A stretch of 64,000 nt of DNA. Origin: Cardiocondyla obscurior (Eukaryota; Arthropoda; Insecta; Hymenoptera; Formicidae). The stretch lies in assembly GCF_019399895.1 (NCBI RefSeq), contig NC_091877.1, positions 496,001-560,000 on the forward strand, read 5' to 3'. Below are positions 1 through 11,250 of this stretch, piece by piece. Below the pieces are notes generated by a model. It did not search any database. It saw only the letters and a list, made by a program, of their open reading frames with translations, and was not told where the DNA came from. Made by a program: the position numbers and the translations under genes. Positions within the stretch are counted from its first letter, which is position 1, and each line of letters begins with the position of its first letter.

Positions 1-2312
1 TACGCAACTCCGCGCATCGAAAAAAGAAAAAGAAAAACCCGTATTTGCATATCTGCTTTGGAAGCACACGTTTTTTTTTTTCTGTCGATACTCCGAAGGT
101 TAATAGGAAAGAGATAGGGAAAGAGACACAGAAATAAAAATGCAAAGACGACGATACGAAGTCTGCAATATCGCCGAGCGGATATTTAAGTTCCTGAAAT
201 ATCGCGAGCATCCTCCGAGGCCGGAACTCGCGGCGAGGATTGATGAGAAGGAACCGGGGAGGTTCTCATGCCGGCGGTATTCTCGTGCGTGCAGGAGATT
301 CCCCGCACTTTCGCGGGCATTAAGTGGCATTCTGTGCGTTTTACCGATTATCTCGCCGTAACGATCGAGGGCGAGAAGGGTAATTCCGTAAGGGACCGAT
401 AACTTTACCCCGCCCCGTTAAACGGAATTTTTTAGCCCGCGTTTATTTCAAGGAAAAACATTTTAATCGCCGCATCATCGCCGAGTCGAAACCTGGATAA
501 ATAACTTAGCGCCTGGTCTACGTGGAAGTTAGCGCGAGAAATTAACGCGGTTGACGACGCTACCGCGAAGACACCCCGGGGATGTTAGCGATTTCGTTGC
601 AACCCTCGCGTCGTCTTGCCGCACATCATTAAATTCGCAACGAGCACCTGAGCTCTCGACGTGTCGCGGTGAATGACGACGGGTTCAAGCCGTCGGTCTC
701 TTACGTAACGAGAGACAGGTGCGGACGCGAAAATGTTCTTCGCGCGAGCCGGGCTCTCTATCTCTTCCGGTGCGCGACATCCGGAATCTCCTCGAGTCAC
801 CGAAATATTCCGCGAGCCTCGCTTAGATCAGCCTTGATCCGGAGGCCCCGGACGAGAACCGAGCGAGTGAATCGCGTGAGTATGCTCGAATTATTATGTA
901 ACGAAGTGCAATTGTCATGCAGAAATGATAATTGAGAGTGTAACGCTGAGAGAGCGATAGAAAGAGAGGCCGAAGTAAAGAGCAGGAAGAAAAAGAAAAA
1001 AAAAAATTAAAAGAAAAAAAACGCGATAGGAAATTAATATGAAACAGTGAGATCAAGAAGTGACACGCATGCAAACACGCACGTTTATACGAGGAGAAAT
1101 ATAAACGAATAGAAATAAAAAAAAGGAGAAAAAAAAAATCCAAGGCTGGATGATGTACGTCATGCATCTATGCGTCAACAGACACGTTACACATCTGATT
1201 TCATCATAAATTTCATAAACTCGATCTTGAACTGCAGTCTCTTGTCTAACGTCAACGATCTTGCATAGCGACGCTAAATTTATTTATCCATTTAGTCTTT
1301 ACATGGATTAGAATTAGACGGTATAATTTTCAAGCTTTTCTCGAGACATCTCTGGCACTTTATTTATTTTTTAATTTTTTTTTTTAATTTTTTCGAAATA
1401 TATGCGAACGAGATACTTAATCATCTACCAGATTTACTTGGAAATAAAAGAAAAAAAATAGATTCTACAACTCGTCAATATTTTTGGATTGGATCAAATT
1501 AATCTAAATGTAAAATGCAGAATACTAGAATTAAATCTAGAAACGCACAAATAAAAAAACAATTTTTTTTTTTTAATGTTCTCTTCGAATTTATTGCTAC
1601 TTTTAAACTGAAAACGCGATCGCGGATGATCTCAGCGGTTGGAAATGATATCTTTCTGCGCCTTGGGCTACCCTCGCGGCGTTTCGCGCGTTCCGGTTGC
1701 TACCAACGCCGAGGCTTTGATTGCAAATCGCTCGCGCTTAATTACGAGGTATCAATAGTCTTTAAACGAGCTTTGTTACTCCGTTGCTCCGCTCTTTAGT
1801 CGCGCGGGATTACGCGAGCGTAACAGAATGAGCGAAATCATTCGGGCGCGCTCAGCGCGAGAATTTTGCAATTAAATACCGTTTAATTCCACGACGATAA
1901 TTATTCGCTTCGCCAGCACGCGGTCTTCGCTCCCGACAAGTCTGCCATTACTGTCATTTACATCGTTTCAAGGATATCCCCGCGTAATTTCGCTCGTAAT
2001 TCTTTCCGTTCGTGCATACATGCAAAATACGTGCGCGTTATCGGTGCCTATCGCGACGATTCATCTCGCGTTATCCTCGCGCGAATGATAAATTCGTTCT
2101 CCCGGATCGGACCATCGACGTTCTCCCGGAAGCTGGGGATAACCGCCGTCGTCTCTCAGCGATTATCTACGCCTCGCCAGCGTCGAGAGTTCGTATAACA
2201 TTTTCCTCGTTATAAGTATAACTAGAAGGAACCGTGCGCGCGCTACGCACGCGCTATTTTTTAAGAGATTCCAATTACAAACTACGAAATTAAAAAAAAT
2301 CATGCGACTTAC
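1..2312. other. No gene supported; probable Smox upstream intron or intergenic DNA
   Basis: I see no exon with credible splice sites and coding character on either strand. Base composition alternates between GC-richer stretches (about 200-900 and 1600-2250) and A/T homopolymer tracts. Smox lacks its N-terminal exon in this window, so this DNA is probably part of a long Smox intron or its 5' flank. Confidence 0.5.
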
Positions 2313-3604
2313 CAATCTGCATGAACTTCAGCGGAGTTGTCGAGTTCTGCCGGTGACTGTAACATAAAGAGAAAAAAATTAATGTAGACATGTAAATTAG
2401 TTAATAAAATTAATATAAAAAAAAGTAAAGGTTGTTTTTTAATAAAGATTTTAATTAAAAAAATTTATGCTTACCTAAAAGTTGCTCCGCTGATGCAGGA
2501 TGCCCGTCCCGGGCCTGCTCCTCCTCTCAGATGGGACGTGTCGAGTCATCCTTCCGCGCACTGGACACTCGCGAACGCGCCCGATATATTACTGTCACAA
2601 AAATTAATTAATTCGCACGGTTAAGTCCATGACACTCCCGTTAAAAAATTTTTATATAAAAGAATGACGTCCGAATACTCTGCGGAACTTCCGAAGCGAC
2701 CGACGAACCGGCTGCGGTTCGTATTCGTATAGTTTCGGCGTGCGACACTTTTCGGCAATGTTAGTAAGATGATCTGTAACAAATAAATGAAAAAAATTAA
2801 ATTGTAGAGATCTTAATAATTATTTAGAAAAAAAAAAAAATTATGCGCGTCTCTAATTTTTTAATTTTAACTAAATAAAATTAAGTTTTAAAACGGCAAA
2901 GATTTAAAAAAATTGATTCTTACTAGTGGGTTGCTCCGCCGATACTCGATGCCTTTCCTAGGTCCTCTTCCTTCTTTTCTCAGCATTGACCACTTCAATG
3001 GGGAGTCAGGCTGGGTGCTCCTTCGACGAAAGTCCTCCTCTGGATTTTTATCTGAAACAAAAAAGTTATATTTTATTAGCAAAAATGAGGAAAATTAAAC
3101 GTTGATGCGTTACAAGCAAGTAACGCAGTTGCGCACGCTTTAGGATAAAAACGTTGGCCTCGTGATTTTTTTTTAATTGACCCGGCGAAACTTTTCGAAG
3201 AACGTTTTTCGAGACGCGCCCGAGCCGCGCGAACGTCTTTCGTATCTGCAATTTAAAATTTAGAATCGATTATTGCGCAATTCTCTGAGGTGCTGATGCA
3301 TTCGACAAGTAAGCGGGGAACTCGTCCGTATAGTCAATTACGGTTTTTTTGCCTTTGTCACCTCGTATCTTATTTTCACGCACCTGATCCGCGGTTGGAG
3401 AACGCGTAATCTCGCATCAGACTCACGAAATTTCCTCACGAGACGGTTTACACAGCGAATTCCAGTCGGATTCTTTTTCCTCGCGGACACCCGCCACTTC
3501 CGGCGTGTTGCACGACGCAAATCCCCGTACCCGAATTGACTTGGAAAGCCAGCGGATGTGCAGTTTCGTAGAGAGAATCTCAATGTTTTTTCTTCTTTTC
3601 TTAC
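2313..3604 (-). other. Candidate minus-strand spliced transcript with duplicated exons
   Basis: Three blocks on the minus strand have both splice sites in canonical form, each with an acceptor ending in CAG: 3051-2924 (donor GTAAGA), 2591-2475 (donor GTAAGC) and 2356-2313 (donor GTAAGT). A fourth block starts after a good acceptor at 2773, but its donor is unclear. A strong donor (GTAAGA) also sits just below 3605. The block 3051-2924 is open in one frame and encodes an Arg/Lys/Pro-rich peptide ending IEYRRSNPL; in phase it runs on into an open frame in the block from 2773. Block 2591-2475 has stops in all three frames near its start but carries an ATG-led peptide ending ILHQRSNF, so the two blocks look like duplicated exons. 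I do not recognise the protein. It could be a lineage-specific gene or a long non-coding RNA, antisense to and probably inside a Smox intron. Confidence 0.35.
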
Positions 3605-4111
3605 CGGACATTTGAAAAATTTCGATAAATGCAAAAGAGAGAAATATTTATGCGGCATTACAGAAATACGTATTTAATAAACTCATTATAATGCGAGTTT
3701 CAAATTTAAAAAAAAAAAAAAAAAGAAAGAAAGAAAGATATATATTGTGAAAGGAGATATATATTAATTAATTTAATAACAAATTTAATAAATTGATAAT
3801 TGAAAAACAAATATCAATTTAACAAATGTATTATATTATTATAATGTAAATTTGATAAATTGGAATATAAATGTCTCGAATTTATGAAAATCCATTAAAG
3901 GATTTCCTCCGGCCGTGATGGAAGAGTAATGTTCATGTTGATCTTGATTGCCGATAAATATCATCGTTTATTTTCAGTATTTAATTCGGGTATTAATATC
4001 GGGTTTTAATTCTGCAGCGCGACCCGCTTTTTTGGGGTCTCTTTTTCGCTCAGTGATTTACAGTTCCGCAAGTGATGCAAAGTTCTGATTTTAATTTATT
4101 TTTATTTGCAG

Positions 4112-6701
4112 GCCTAGCCCGGGCGGTGTCGGCGACAACGGCGTACAGGGTGTTCGCGGTAAAGGTTTGCCGCACGTGATTTACTGCCGACTCTGGCGTT
4201 GGCCAGACCTGCAGTCGCATCACGAGCTGAGGGCGATCGAGCACTGCGAGTACGCCTTCACTCAGAAGCGTGACGAGGTCTGCGTGAATCCTTACCATTA
4301 TCAACGAATACAAACGCCAGGTAAATAGAAGAAGGCGAACAGAACCCTTCATGGTCTTGAAACACCCAAAAAATTTGAATATAATTATGGTACGAATTAA
4401 ATATCAAATAATCAGCAGGCTCTTTTTTTTTTTTTTTTTTTTTTGTTAAACATATTCAATAATTAGACCAGTGACCAATTTATTTACAAGAACTGGAGGA
4501 AGTGAACTACTTGCCTTAGATGAAAAGATAAAATTTAACTTCCTTCCAGTGAGGGTGAAAGGGCGATCATCGACATCCGCTTTGCTCGAAATTACGTCCC
4601 ATCTTTTTCTTTCATCCGTCCTCCCTCCTTCGTTCTCTCACTATTTCCGTTCCTCTTTCTCGGGAGAGGGATGTTAATCGGCCGTTACGACCGTAAGCAT
4701 AGCGAGACTAGATCGCGTGACTATATCACGGCGCACGAAACTTTGCAGTTTTGCCGGCCATTCTCGTGCCGCGGCACAACCTAGCCAGCGACGAGAACAC
4801 CGTCCTCTACAACACCTCCCTCGAGGAGCTTAGCGTCAGCGTACCGGAGAACACGAGCTTCCACGCGACGCTGAATCACCAGCACAATCAGCAGCAGGGC
4901 ATACCGCAGTCCCCGCAGCAGCAGCAACAGCAACAACAGCAGCAACCAAATAATCCGTACCAAGGAATGCAGGTCGGTAGTCGCAACGAGTCGTGTTAAC
5001 AAGCCCCGGCTCTTCTCTTTAAAATATATTTTTTTATGAGAAATTTATTTTTTATTCTTATTTTTAAAATATTCCACGCTGTATAATGAGCGAAGGCGCT
5101 ATCAGATTTCGAAACGTGGCGTTACAGAATTATTTATGTTTAGAGCATGCAGGCAACGAGTCCGGCGAGTGTTGGGAGCCTGGGAAGCGTGCAGGGTTCG
5201 CCTCATCCCGCCCCAGGATCCATGGATCCTCCAGCAGATACGCCGCCGCCGGGCTACATCAGCGAGGACGGTGACAATATGGATCACAACGATAACATGT
5301 CTCTGTCACGCCTGTCACCCAGTCCTGTGGACGCGCAGCCAGTTATGTACTGCGAACCCGCGTTTTGGTGAGCGCTCAGACTGATTAATGAACAACCCGC
5401 CGCAATATATCTCCTTTAAACACATAAACAGAGACGCGAAGACACGTTGCACGTTGTCTACAAGATAGTTTCGATCACGAGAATTTCTAATTCTCTTCCT
5501 AGCAGCAGGGACAATTGCAAGGCCACAAAGCAAAGCTTCTTATAGACATAAAGAATTAATATCCAAAAAAATTAATCGGATATGAAGACTGATATTTAAT
5601 GTAGGATTATTAAAATGCAGAACTTTTAAACTTAAGATTTAATTTGCATAATGTCTATGGCGAGGTTTCTTTTGTGATCCTCTTCGTCGCGTCACTTCTA
5701 ATTATTTTTGCTTTACTTTACCAGGTGTTCAATTAGTTATTACGAGCTAAACACGAGAGTGGGTGAGACGTTCCATGCGTCACAACCAAGTATAACCGTG
5801 GATGGTTTCACCGATCCAAGCAATTCAGAGCGCTTCTGCCTCGGCTTGCTATCCAATGTGAATCGCAACACGGTGGTGGAACAAACCAGGCGACACATCG
5901 GCAAGGGTGTCAGACTGTATTACATCGGCGGCGAGGTGTTCGCAGAGTGTCTGTCCGACTCGAGTATCTTTGTGCAGAGTCCAAATTGTAATCAACGTTA
6001 CGGATGGCATCCGGCCACTGTTTGCAAAATACCACCAGGTGAGCGAAGGAGTTACTACTTTCTTCAGTTAAATTATATATATATTTGCTTTTTTCTTCGA
6101 CGTAGTATCGCCTTTCTTTAGTTTAAAGATAATCTCAAGTTATTTAATTAAGAGTTTATTCAAAGTTTCTTGCTTTGAACTTACGTGTATTAATGTAAAG
6201 ATTGTTAAAAGTTTGATAACTTGTAACAAAGCATTGATACTCACTTAAATTCTTGAAATTTTTTTTTTTTTTTTAATAAGTAGTTTTTAAGATTATTTAT
6301 GTGTATCTTTTAATAAGAATTCTATTTTATAAGGTTTTTTCTTCGTTATTTTTTATCACATATAATAATTACTATAAAATTATTGTTGTTCGTTACTGTC
6401 AGAGGTATAAGATTTACTTTGTTGGCATGCAGGATGCAATCTGAAGATCTTCAACAACCAGGAATTCGCGGCGTTGCTATCACAGTCAGTTTCGCAGGGC
6501 TTCGAAGCGGTGTACCAGCTGACGCGTATGTGCACTATCCGGATGAGTTTCGTGAAGGGCTGGGGAGCGGAATATCGCCGACAGACGGTCACCTCAACTC
6601 CTTGCTGGATCGAGCTGCATTTAAACGGGCCGCTGCAGTGGCTCGACAGGGTACTCACGCAGATGGGCTCACCCCGTCTACCCTGTTCCTCAATGTCCTA
6701 A
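4112..6701 (+). CDS. Smox: Smad2/3 orthologue Smox (Smad on X), 5' exon missing
   Basis: Receptor-regulated Smad of the activin/TGF-beta branch. It is phosphorylated by a type I receptor, joins the co-Smad and enters the nucleus to regulate transcription. Five coding exons are seen: 4112-4320, 4749-4972, 5153-5367, 5725-6038 and 6433-6701, all with GT/AG introns and matching phases. Together they give 409 residues plus stop. Exon 1 here holds the second half of the MH1 domain (KGLPHVIYCRLWRWPD, then Cys and His residues fitting the zinc site). The linker has a glutamine run and a PPPGY motif for WW-domain ubiquitin ligases. MH2 begins at WCSISYYELN and ends in the receptor target CSSMS. The SSMS tail and the MH1 wording fit Smad2/3 rather than Mad (Smad1/5). 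The first MH1 half is not in the window. The start of the first exon departs from the family (see findings). Confidence 0.95.
4915..4948 (+). repeat. CAG/CAA polyglutamine tract in the Smox linker
   Basis: A mixed CAG/CAA run encodes about ten consecutive glutamines in the variable linker between MH1 and MH2. A Gln/His-rich stretch precedes it (HQHNQQQ). Mixed codons suggest a fairly stable tract. Confidence 0.9.
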
Positions 6702-7315
6702 GTCTTTGCATCCGCCACCCGTTCGTTCGTGAGGAAAGAACACGTGATAATATCCGTGCTATCATCGTCATCGATATCATCGATCGATCGATTTCGTTTC
6801 TTCGTTGCGTGCGGTATGTGAAAGTTAAAATCAATGTTCAGAGTTTCCTCGAACGAGGATAGCACAGTGACGCGTACAAGAAGGAGACGATTTTTTTCGT
6901 TGGAAGACGTAGTCAACAATTGGAAGAGAATTAAGGCTCGAGCACAACCAACAGAGTTTTCTTCGCGTCGAAACTATTGTAACTTTCTGGAATTGCGGTC
7001 GACCACGACGTGTGAAATATGCGGACTAGATGATACAAAATTGAAACGGTGACTCGCTTGCACGTCAGTATAAATATCATAGTAAATATATTGAAAATTT
7101 GATGTCCTATCATGGTTCGTTGTGATCGAAGAGAAAAAAGCGAGGTGACGCGCAAAAACGCGAACGAGACGCGCGAAGGTTCGCCTCAACTCACTTGTAT
7201 CGTGTGCATGTGCACCGCAATTGGCGTACAAGATATATCCAGGGTGATCATAATCCGAGTTTAGCCGATTCGTAATAAGAAACAAAAAGAAAATGAAATA
7301 GAGAAAGTGATATTT

Positions 7316-7348
<33 letters not shown>

Positions 7349-8400
7349 GTATATATGTACCGCGCGTTATCAGAGCTCAGTCTTTTGCATATTTTTATTG
7401 CTTATTCAGGCAAACAACTATTACAGTCGTACTGCAGTATACGCCAGATCTTTACCAGATACAATATTACATTATACATAATATATTATGTATGTGTGTG
7501 TGTGTCGACTTCACTAGCCTGTTGTAAGGAAAGGAGTCTATTTGAATATTCTATATCCACGCGAACACATATACACATGAACACACACGTATATATGCAT
7601 ACATGTATATATGTTATACTTTACGCTATTTGTTATGGAAGATTACGATAGCATGTATCGACAAGAATATTTGAAAATTGTTTGCGTCATATAAGTTTTT
7701 TCTAATCGCAACGTAATAATATATGTTTAAAATCAACGTATATAATATATATATATCAGGAATACATTGACATGTATTTTTTAGTAAATTAATAATACGC
7801 GCTATACGACTCACTCGGACTATGTAAATTTAACGCGATTCCTTGCAAGAGTTTAGCACGACAAGTATATTCACTCTGTTATGTATATTTTCTTTGATAA
7901 CGAACGTAGACGTTTTTAAAAATGCAAGATCTATGCATGAAGAAATCTTTTAATATACATATTTAATATATTTAATTCATATGTTGTATTTTTTTTATAA
8001 TTTTTTTTAGATCTCTTGGACCAAATGAATAAATTTTACCTTGTTTTACGGTAAAAAATAGTACATATATCTGAATTATTACTATGAATACCCAGTGTGT
8101 CTTTTTATCCTTTTTATTTTACTACTTGAAATATCACGATGAGTAATCTCGCGTTCGCTCTCAAGGTACTGTAATATGATCGCTAAAGAAAATTTCTAAT
8201 CCTCTAATCCCGAATTCTAGTCTTGAAAGATAAAAATAAAAATAACATGAAAGCTCGAGACGTCGAACATTGCGTGATAGAAAATTATCAAACGCGTACT
8301 TTTACTTTCCTGCGAATTTGAGAGAAATCTTTCCGAATGGATTTCCAAAACCACAGCGACCCGTTTTCCGTATATTTGTAACACGATTATTGAAATATGA
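6702..8400 (+). other. Smox 3' UTR and flanking AT-rich DNA
   Basis: No coding exon is seen. The stretch after the Smox stop is AT-rich and contains a TA microsatellite and a short TG run. Part of it is presumably 3' UTR, but I could not choose a single poly(A) site. Confidence 0.5.
7313..7360. repeat. TA dinucleotide microsatellite
   Basis: Nearly uninterrupted TA repeats lie downstream of the Smox stop codon. A short TG repeat follows at about 7491-7505. Confidence 0.9.
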
Positions 8401-8650
8401 GTAGCAAAGCATTTTAGCGTTCGTGGCGTTCGTGGTGCTGTGACGGCGGCTAGCGTATGTGATCTTGGCGTGGGGTGCGTCGAATCTCACACGAAGCACG
8501 TGCGTAGATGTGTCGTGGAGCACCGGTCACAAAGGATCGAGGGGGAACGCACCCTACTACTACTAACACCCCCGCACTCGGCAGCAGAGAGGAGGTCACG
8601 TACGCTAGCCATCGTCGCCGCAGCAAATGCCACATCTGCCTTTCCTGTAC
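8401..8650. mobile_element. MITE-like inverted-repeat element, copy 1
   Basis: The left arm (through GGCTAGCGTATGTGA near 8447-8461) is the imperfect reverse complement of the right arm (TCACGTACGCTAGCC near 8596-8610, on to CTGCCTTTCCTGTAC at 8650). The right arm also matches the left arm of a second element at 22478-22697. No transposase is present, so it is a non-autonomous element or its remnant. The left boundary is approximate. Confidence 0.6.
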
Positions 8651-10614
8651 ATTTGACGCGTATACGATCTTTCGAATCGAGCAGCCCGACGATTTTTAAT
8701 TCTCTAATTACATATACGCATATATATAAATATATAGATATTATATTTCTTGTATGAGCAATCGCATCCATGCTGTGGAAACAGATAAAGAATTACTTTG
8801 CGTGATAAAAGAGAGAGAGATTGTCTTTATATCATTTGCACGCATAATTGATAAAGCTCTTGGCTCGCAGCTTTCTTTTCTGCAGCATAGACGTGAGTTT
8901 TTAAGAGAATGTGAGAAAAAGAGACAGAGAGAATGCGAGTATGGATATGACGTTGTACGACATGGAATATCGAGCCTGAGACTGTATAAATAATTATAAA
9001 TAAATGTACACGTTAAGATTAAGAGAAGAAAATAGTTTCGATTCACTTCTTCCTCCTGGACATATTATTAATTCCTAACAAAATCTTGTGTCCTAATCGT
9101 TCTCTTTCTTCCTGTAACAAAAAATCTTTAGTAGAAGTTAGTTTTAATTACCTGCATCAATATTTTATTAAAAATAATGGTCTTACAAATGCTCCAAAAT
9201 GACACCAGTACAAATTAATACACAGATATAATGGTAGCAGATGTATGTGTATATATATTGTAATAATTACAGCACGGTAATGTGTTCGTCTCGTTTAAAT
9301 AAAAAATAGAGAAAAATGTCATTACAATCACGTTTTAGTTTGTCAAAAGTATCGAGGAGAGTTTAAATTGAGTTTCGGGTTAATTGTGCCACGAAGAGAT
9401 CTGTGCTGGATAGGTGTAATAATATGCGTACAATCAATCTATGCGCGACATGTATCATTTGTGCTTTAACAATTAATTGGAGTAATTCGCTACGATCTTT
9501 GCAGGGACGAAGACGGGATGAGCATTATCAATGATATTAGATTGATTAGCATTAAGTTACAACTCGATTCTATCTAATAACGTTAAAATTCTCAACTAAA
9601 TTCACGGACTTACATCCGCTTGGCGAAACTCTTTGGCTCGCGTTTGTTCGCAGCATTTGGAGCATTTTCAAGGAAAACTTTCGATTATACCTAATTTATA
9701 AAATTTACTTTTAAGCATAATAATCGCAAGTAAATAATTTCGTAGGATATATTTAATTCGATTGGCTTAGATAATCACTCGTTTTCGTTTGGAGTCGTGA
9801 GAGTAAATGTCCGAATGTATATTTAAATCAAAATAAACGACACGAAAAATGCTAAAGCACCATGCAAAGTCAAAAAGAAACAAGAATAACGCGAGTAAAT
9901 TGCGCGCACTGTAATATCGCAGTATCATAAAATTAAGATTGCATAAAAATTGCAACTATGCACCAGAAGGAACTATTTTCGAAAATAATAAACAAAACTA
10001 AACTAAATTGTGATGCAAAGTAACACAAAGCATCCTTTTTTATGATACTTTGATTGTTAGAAAGTTTTCCTCGAAAAGATCGCGTACAAGATGAGGTTGT
10101 ATTTGCTGCATCACTTCTTTGTTTGCTAGCACGATTAGAATATCTCTTCCTTTTAATCAGTTAATATTTTTAAGAAAGGAAGAAGCTATGACTCTGACTT
10201 CGCGCAGCATACGATCAAAGTTAAAAACCGCTTTCGATGAGAAAACTAATGCGCTTGTAACTTCTGCCTGTACCAAGTACTAAATTCCACGTAATTAAAG
10301 CGCGCGGTCTTGCACGCACGTCTGCAGAACGAGGACATGATCTTTCAGACGTACGTTTGCGCGCTTAACAGAGAAGCACGCCGCGAAACTTGTACAGAAT
10401 TGCAAATTTCGTAATATAACTACAAACCGCAAGCTCTCATTCTAGACGTGGAGGCATAGCTCAACCCGACATACGCCATATTTCGCATTTAGAATAGTGT
10501 CTTTTGCTTGGACGAGACGTCGCGCAGACACGTTTCCATGATCGACGAGCTCATTTTCTTCAAGTTGACCATTGATTTTTCGTGTTGATGAATTACAATT
10601 GATGACAATTTTTT
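8651..10614. other. Intergenic DNA, nothing recognised
   Basis: AT-rich with scattered homopolymers. I see no exon, RNA gene or repeat that I can support on either strand. Confidence 0.5.
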
Positions 10615-10974
10615 TTAGCACAGTCTTCTCAGACGACGCTGATGCGACGACCGCATTTGTTTCAATGAGAACATACTCATAGACAGTCCAAGGGTCGCAA
10701 GGAAAATTGCGGAGGTCGCTGTGCCGCGATCGAAAGCCCTAGCTTTGTACAAAGCTGGACTGTTTACCTGAAAATAAAAACTTTAAAATGAGACTAATTC
10801 AGAATTAAAAAAAATTAATATTTACACAGTTAACCAAATGTAGGTGGAAATGCAAATTAAGTAGGTGGTAATTGAAGTAGATTACCGTAGTATTGAATTC
10901 CGAAAATTCTTAATGCAATTTACCTGATTCAGAGTCAGTCGGAAAGCATATAGCGCGGTATGGGTCGGATGCAT
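10615..10974 (-). CDS. Unrecognised 67-aa single-membrane-segment protein, two coding exons
   Basis: On the minus strand the coding exons are 10974-10924 (17 codons) and 10767-10615 (50 codons plus TAA). They are joined across an intron with donor CAG|GTAAAT and acceptor TTTTCAG. The exon holding the ATG begins at 11003 after another TTTCAG acceptor. A 5' exon probably ends at 11154 (donor GTATAA). In frame, that 5' exon has a TAA and no later ATG, so the ATG at 10974 is the likely start, with A at -3. The protein opens MHPTHTALYAFRLTLNQ, has one hydrophobic stretch (about residues 37-51, SAIFLATLGLSMSMF) and ends in a basic tail rich in Arg. Size and layout resemble small mitochondrial or other membrane microproteins, but I do not recognise the family and assign no function. 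It could also be a chance reading frame in a non-coding RNA. Confidence 0.45.
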
Positions 10975-11153
10975 TCTCGTTAGTGCAGCTTTTTTTGTGT
11001 ATCCTGAAAGAATACAATAATTAATATAAATATTCTAATAAATTATACTGAATATTCTCGAATTGGGACCGCGACAATTCTGCATCGCCTCACTTCCAAA
11101 TACAACGAATAAACCGCAATGTTCTTTTTAATTATACGTTATATAATTTATAC

Positions 11154-11250
11154 CTTCTTCTTGATACAACACGAGAACGCACGCACTTGGCTCAGCTTAG
11201 CTGCGCAACAGTAACTGCGTCAAACGCACGGGACGTGAATTATAATAACG
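11154..11250 (-). other. Probable 5' UTR exon of the 67-aa protein gene
   Basis: A donor (GAAG|GTATAA on the minus strand) at 11154 pairs in order with the acceptor at 11004. No ATG is in frame. The upstream limit and promoter are not defined. Confidence 0.35.

Noticed and set aside
4112..6701. Naming the Smad gene Mad (Smad1/5)
   Set aside because: The C-terminus CSSMS, the sequence around RLWRWPDLQSHHELRAIE and the PPPGYISEDG linker fit Smad2/3 (Smox), not the BMP-branch Mad.
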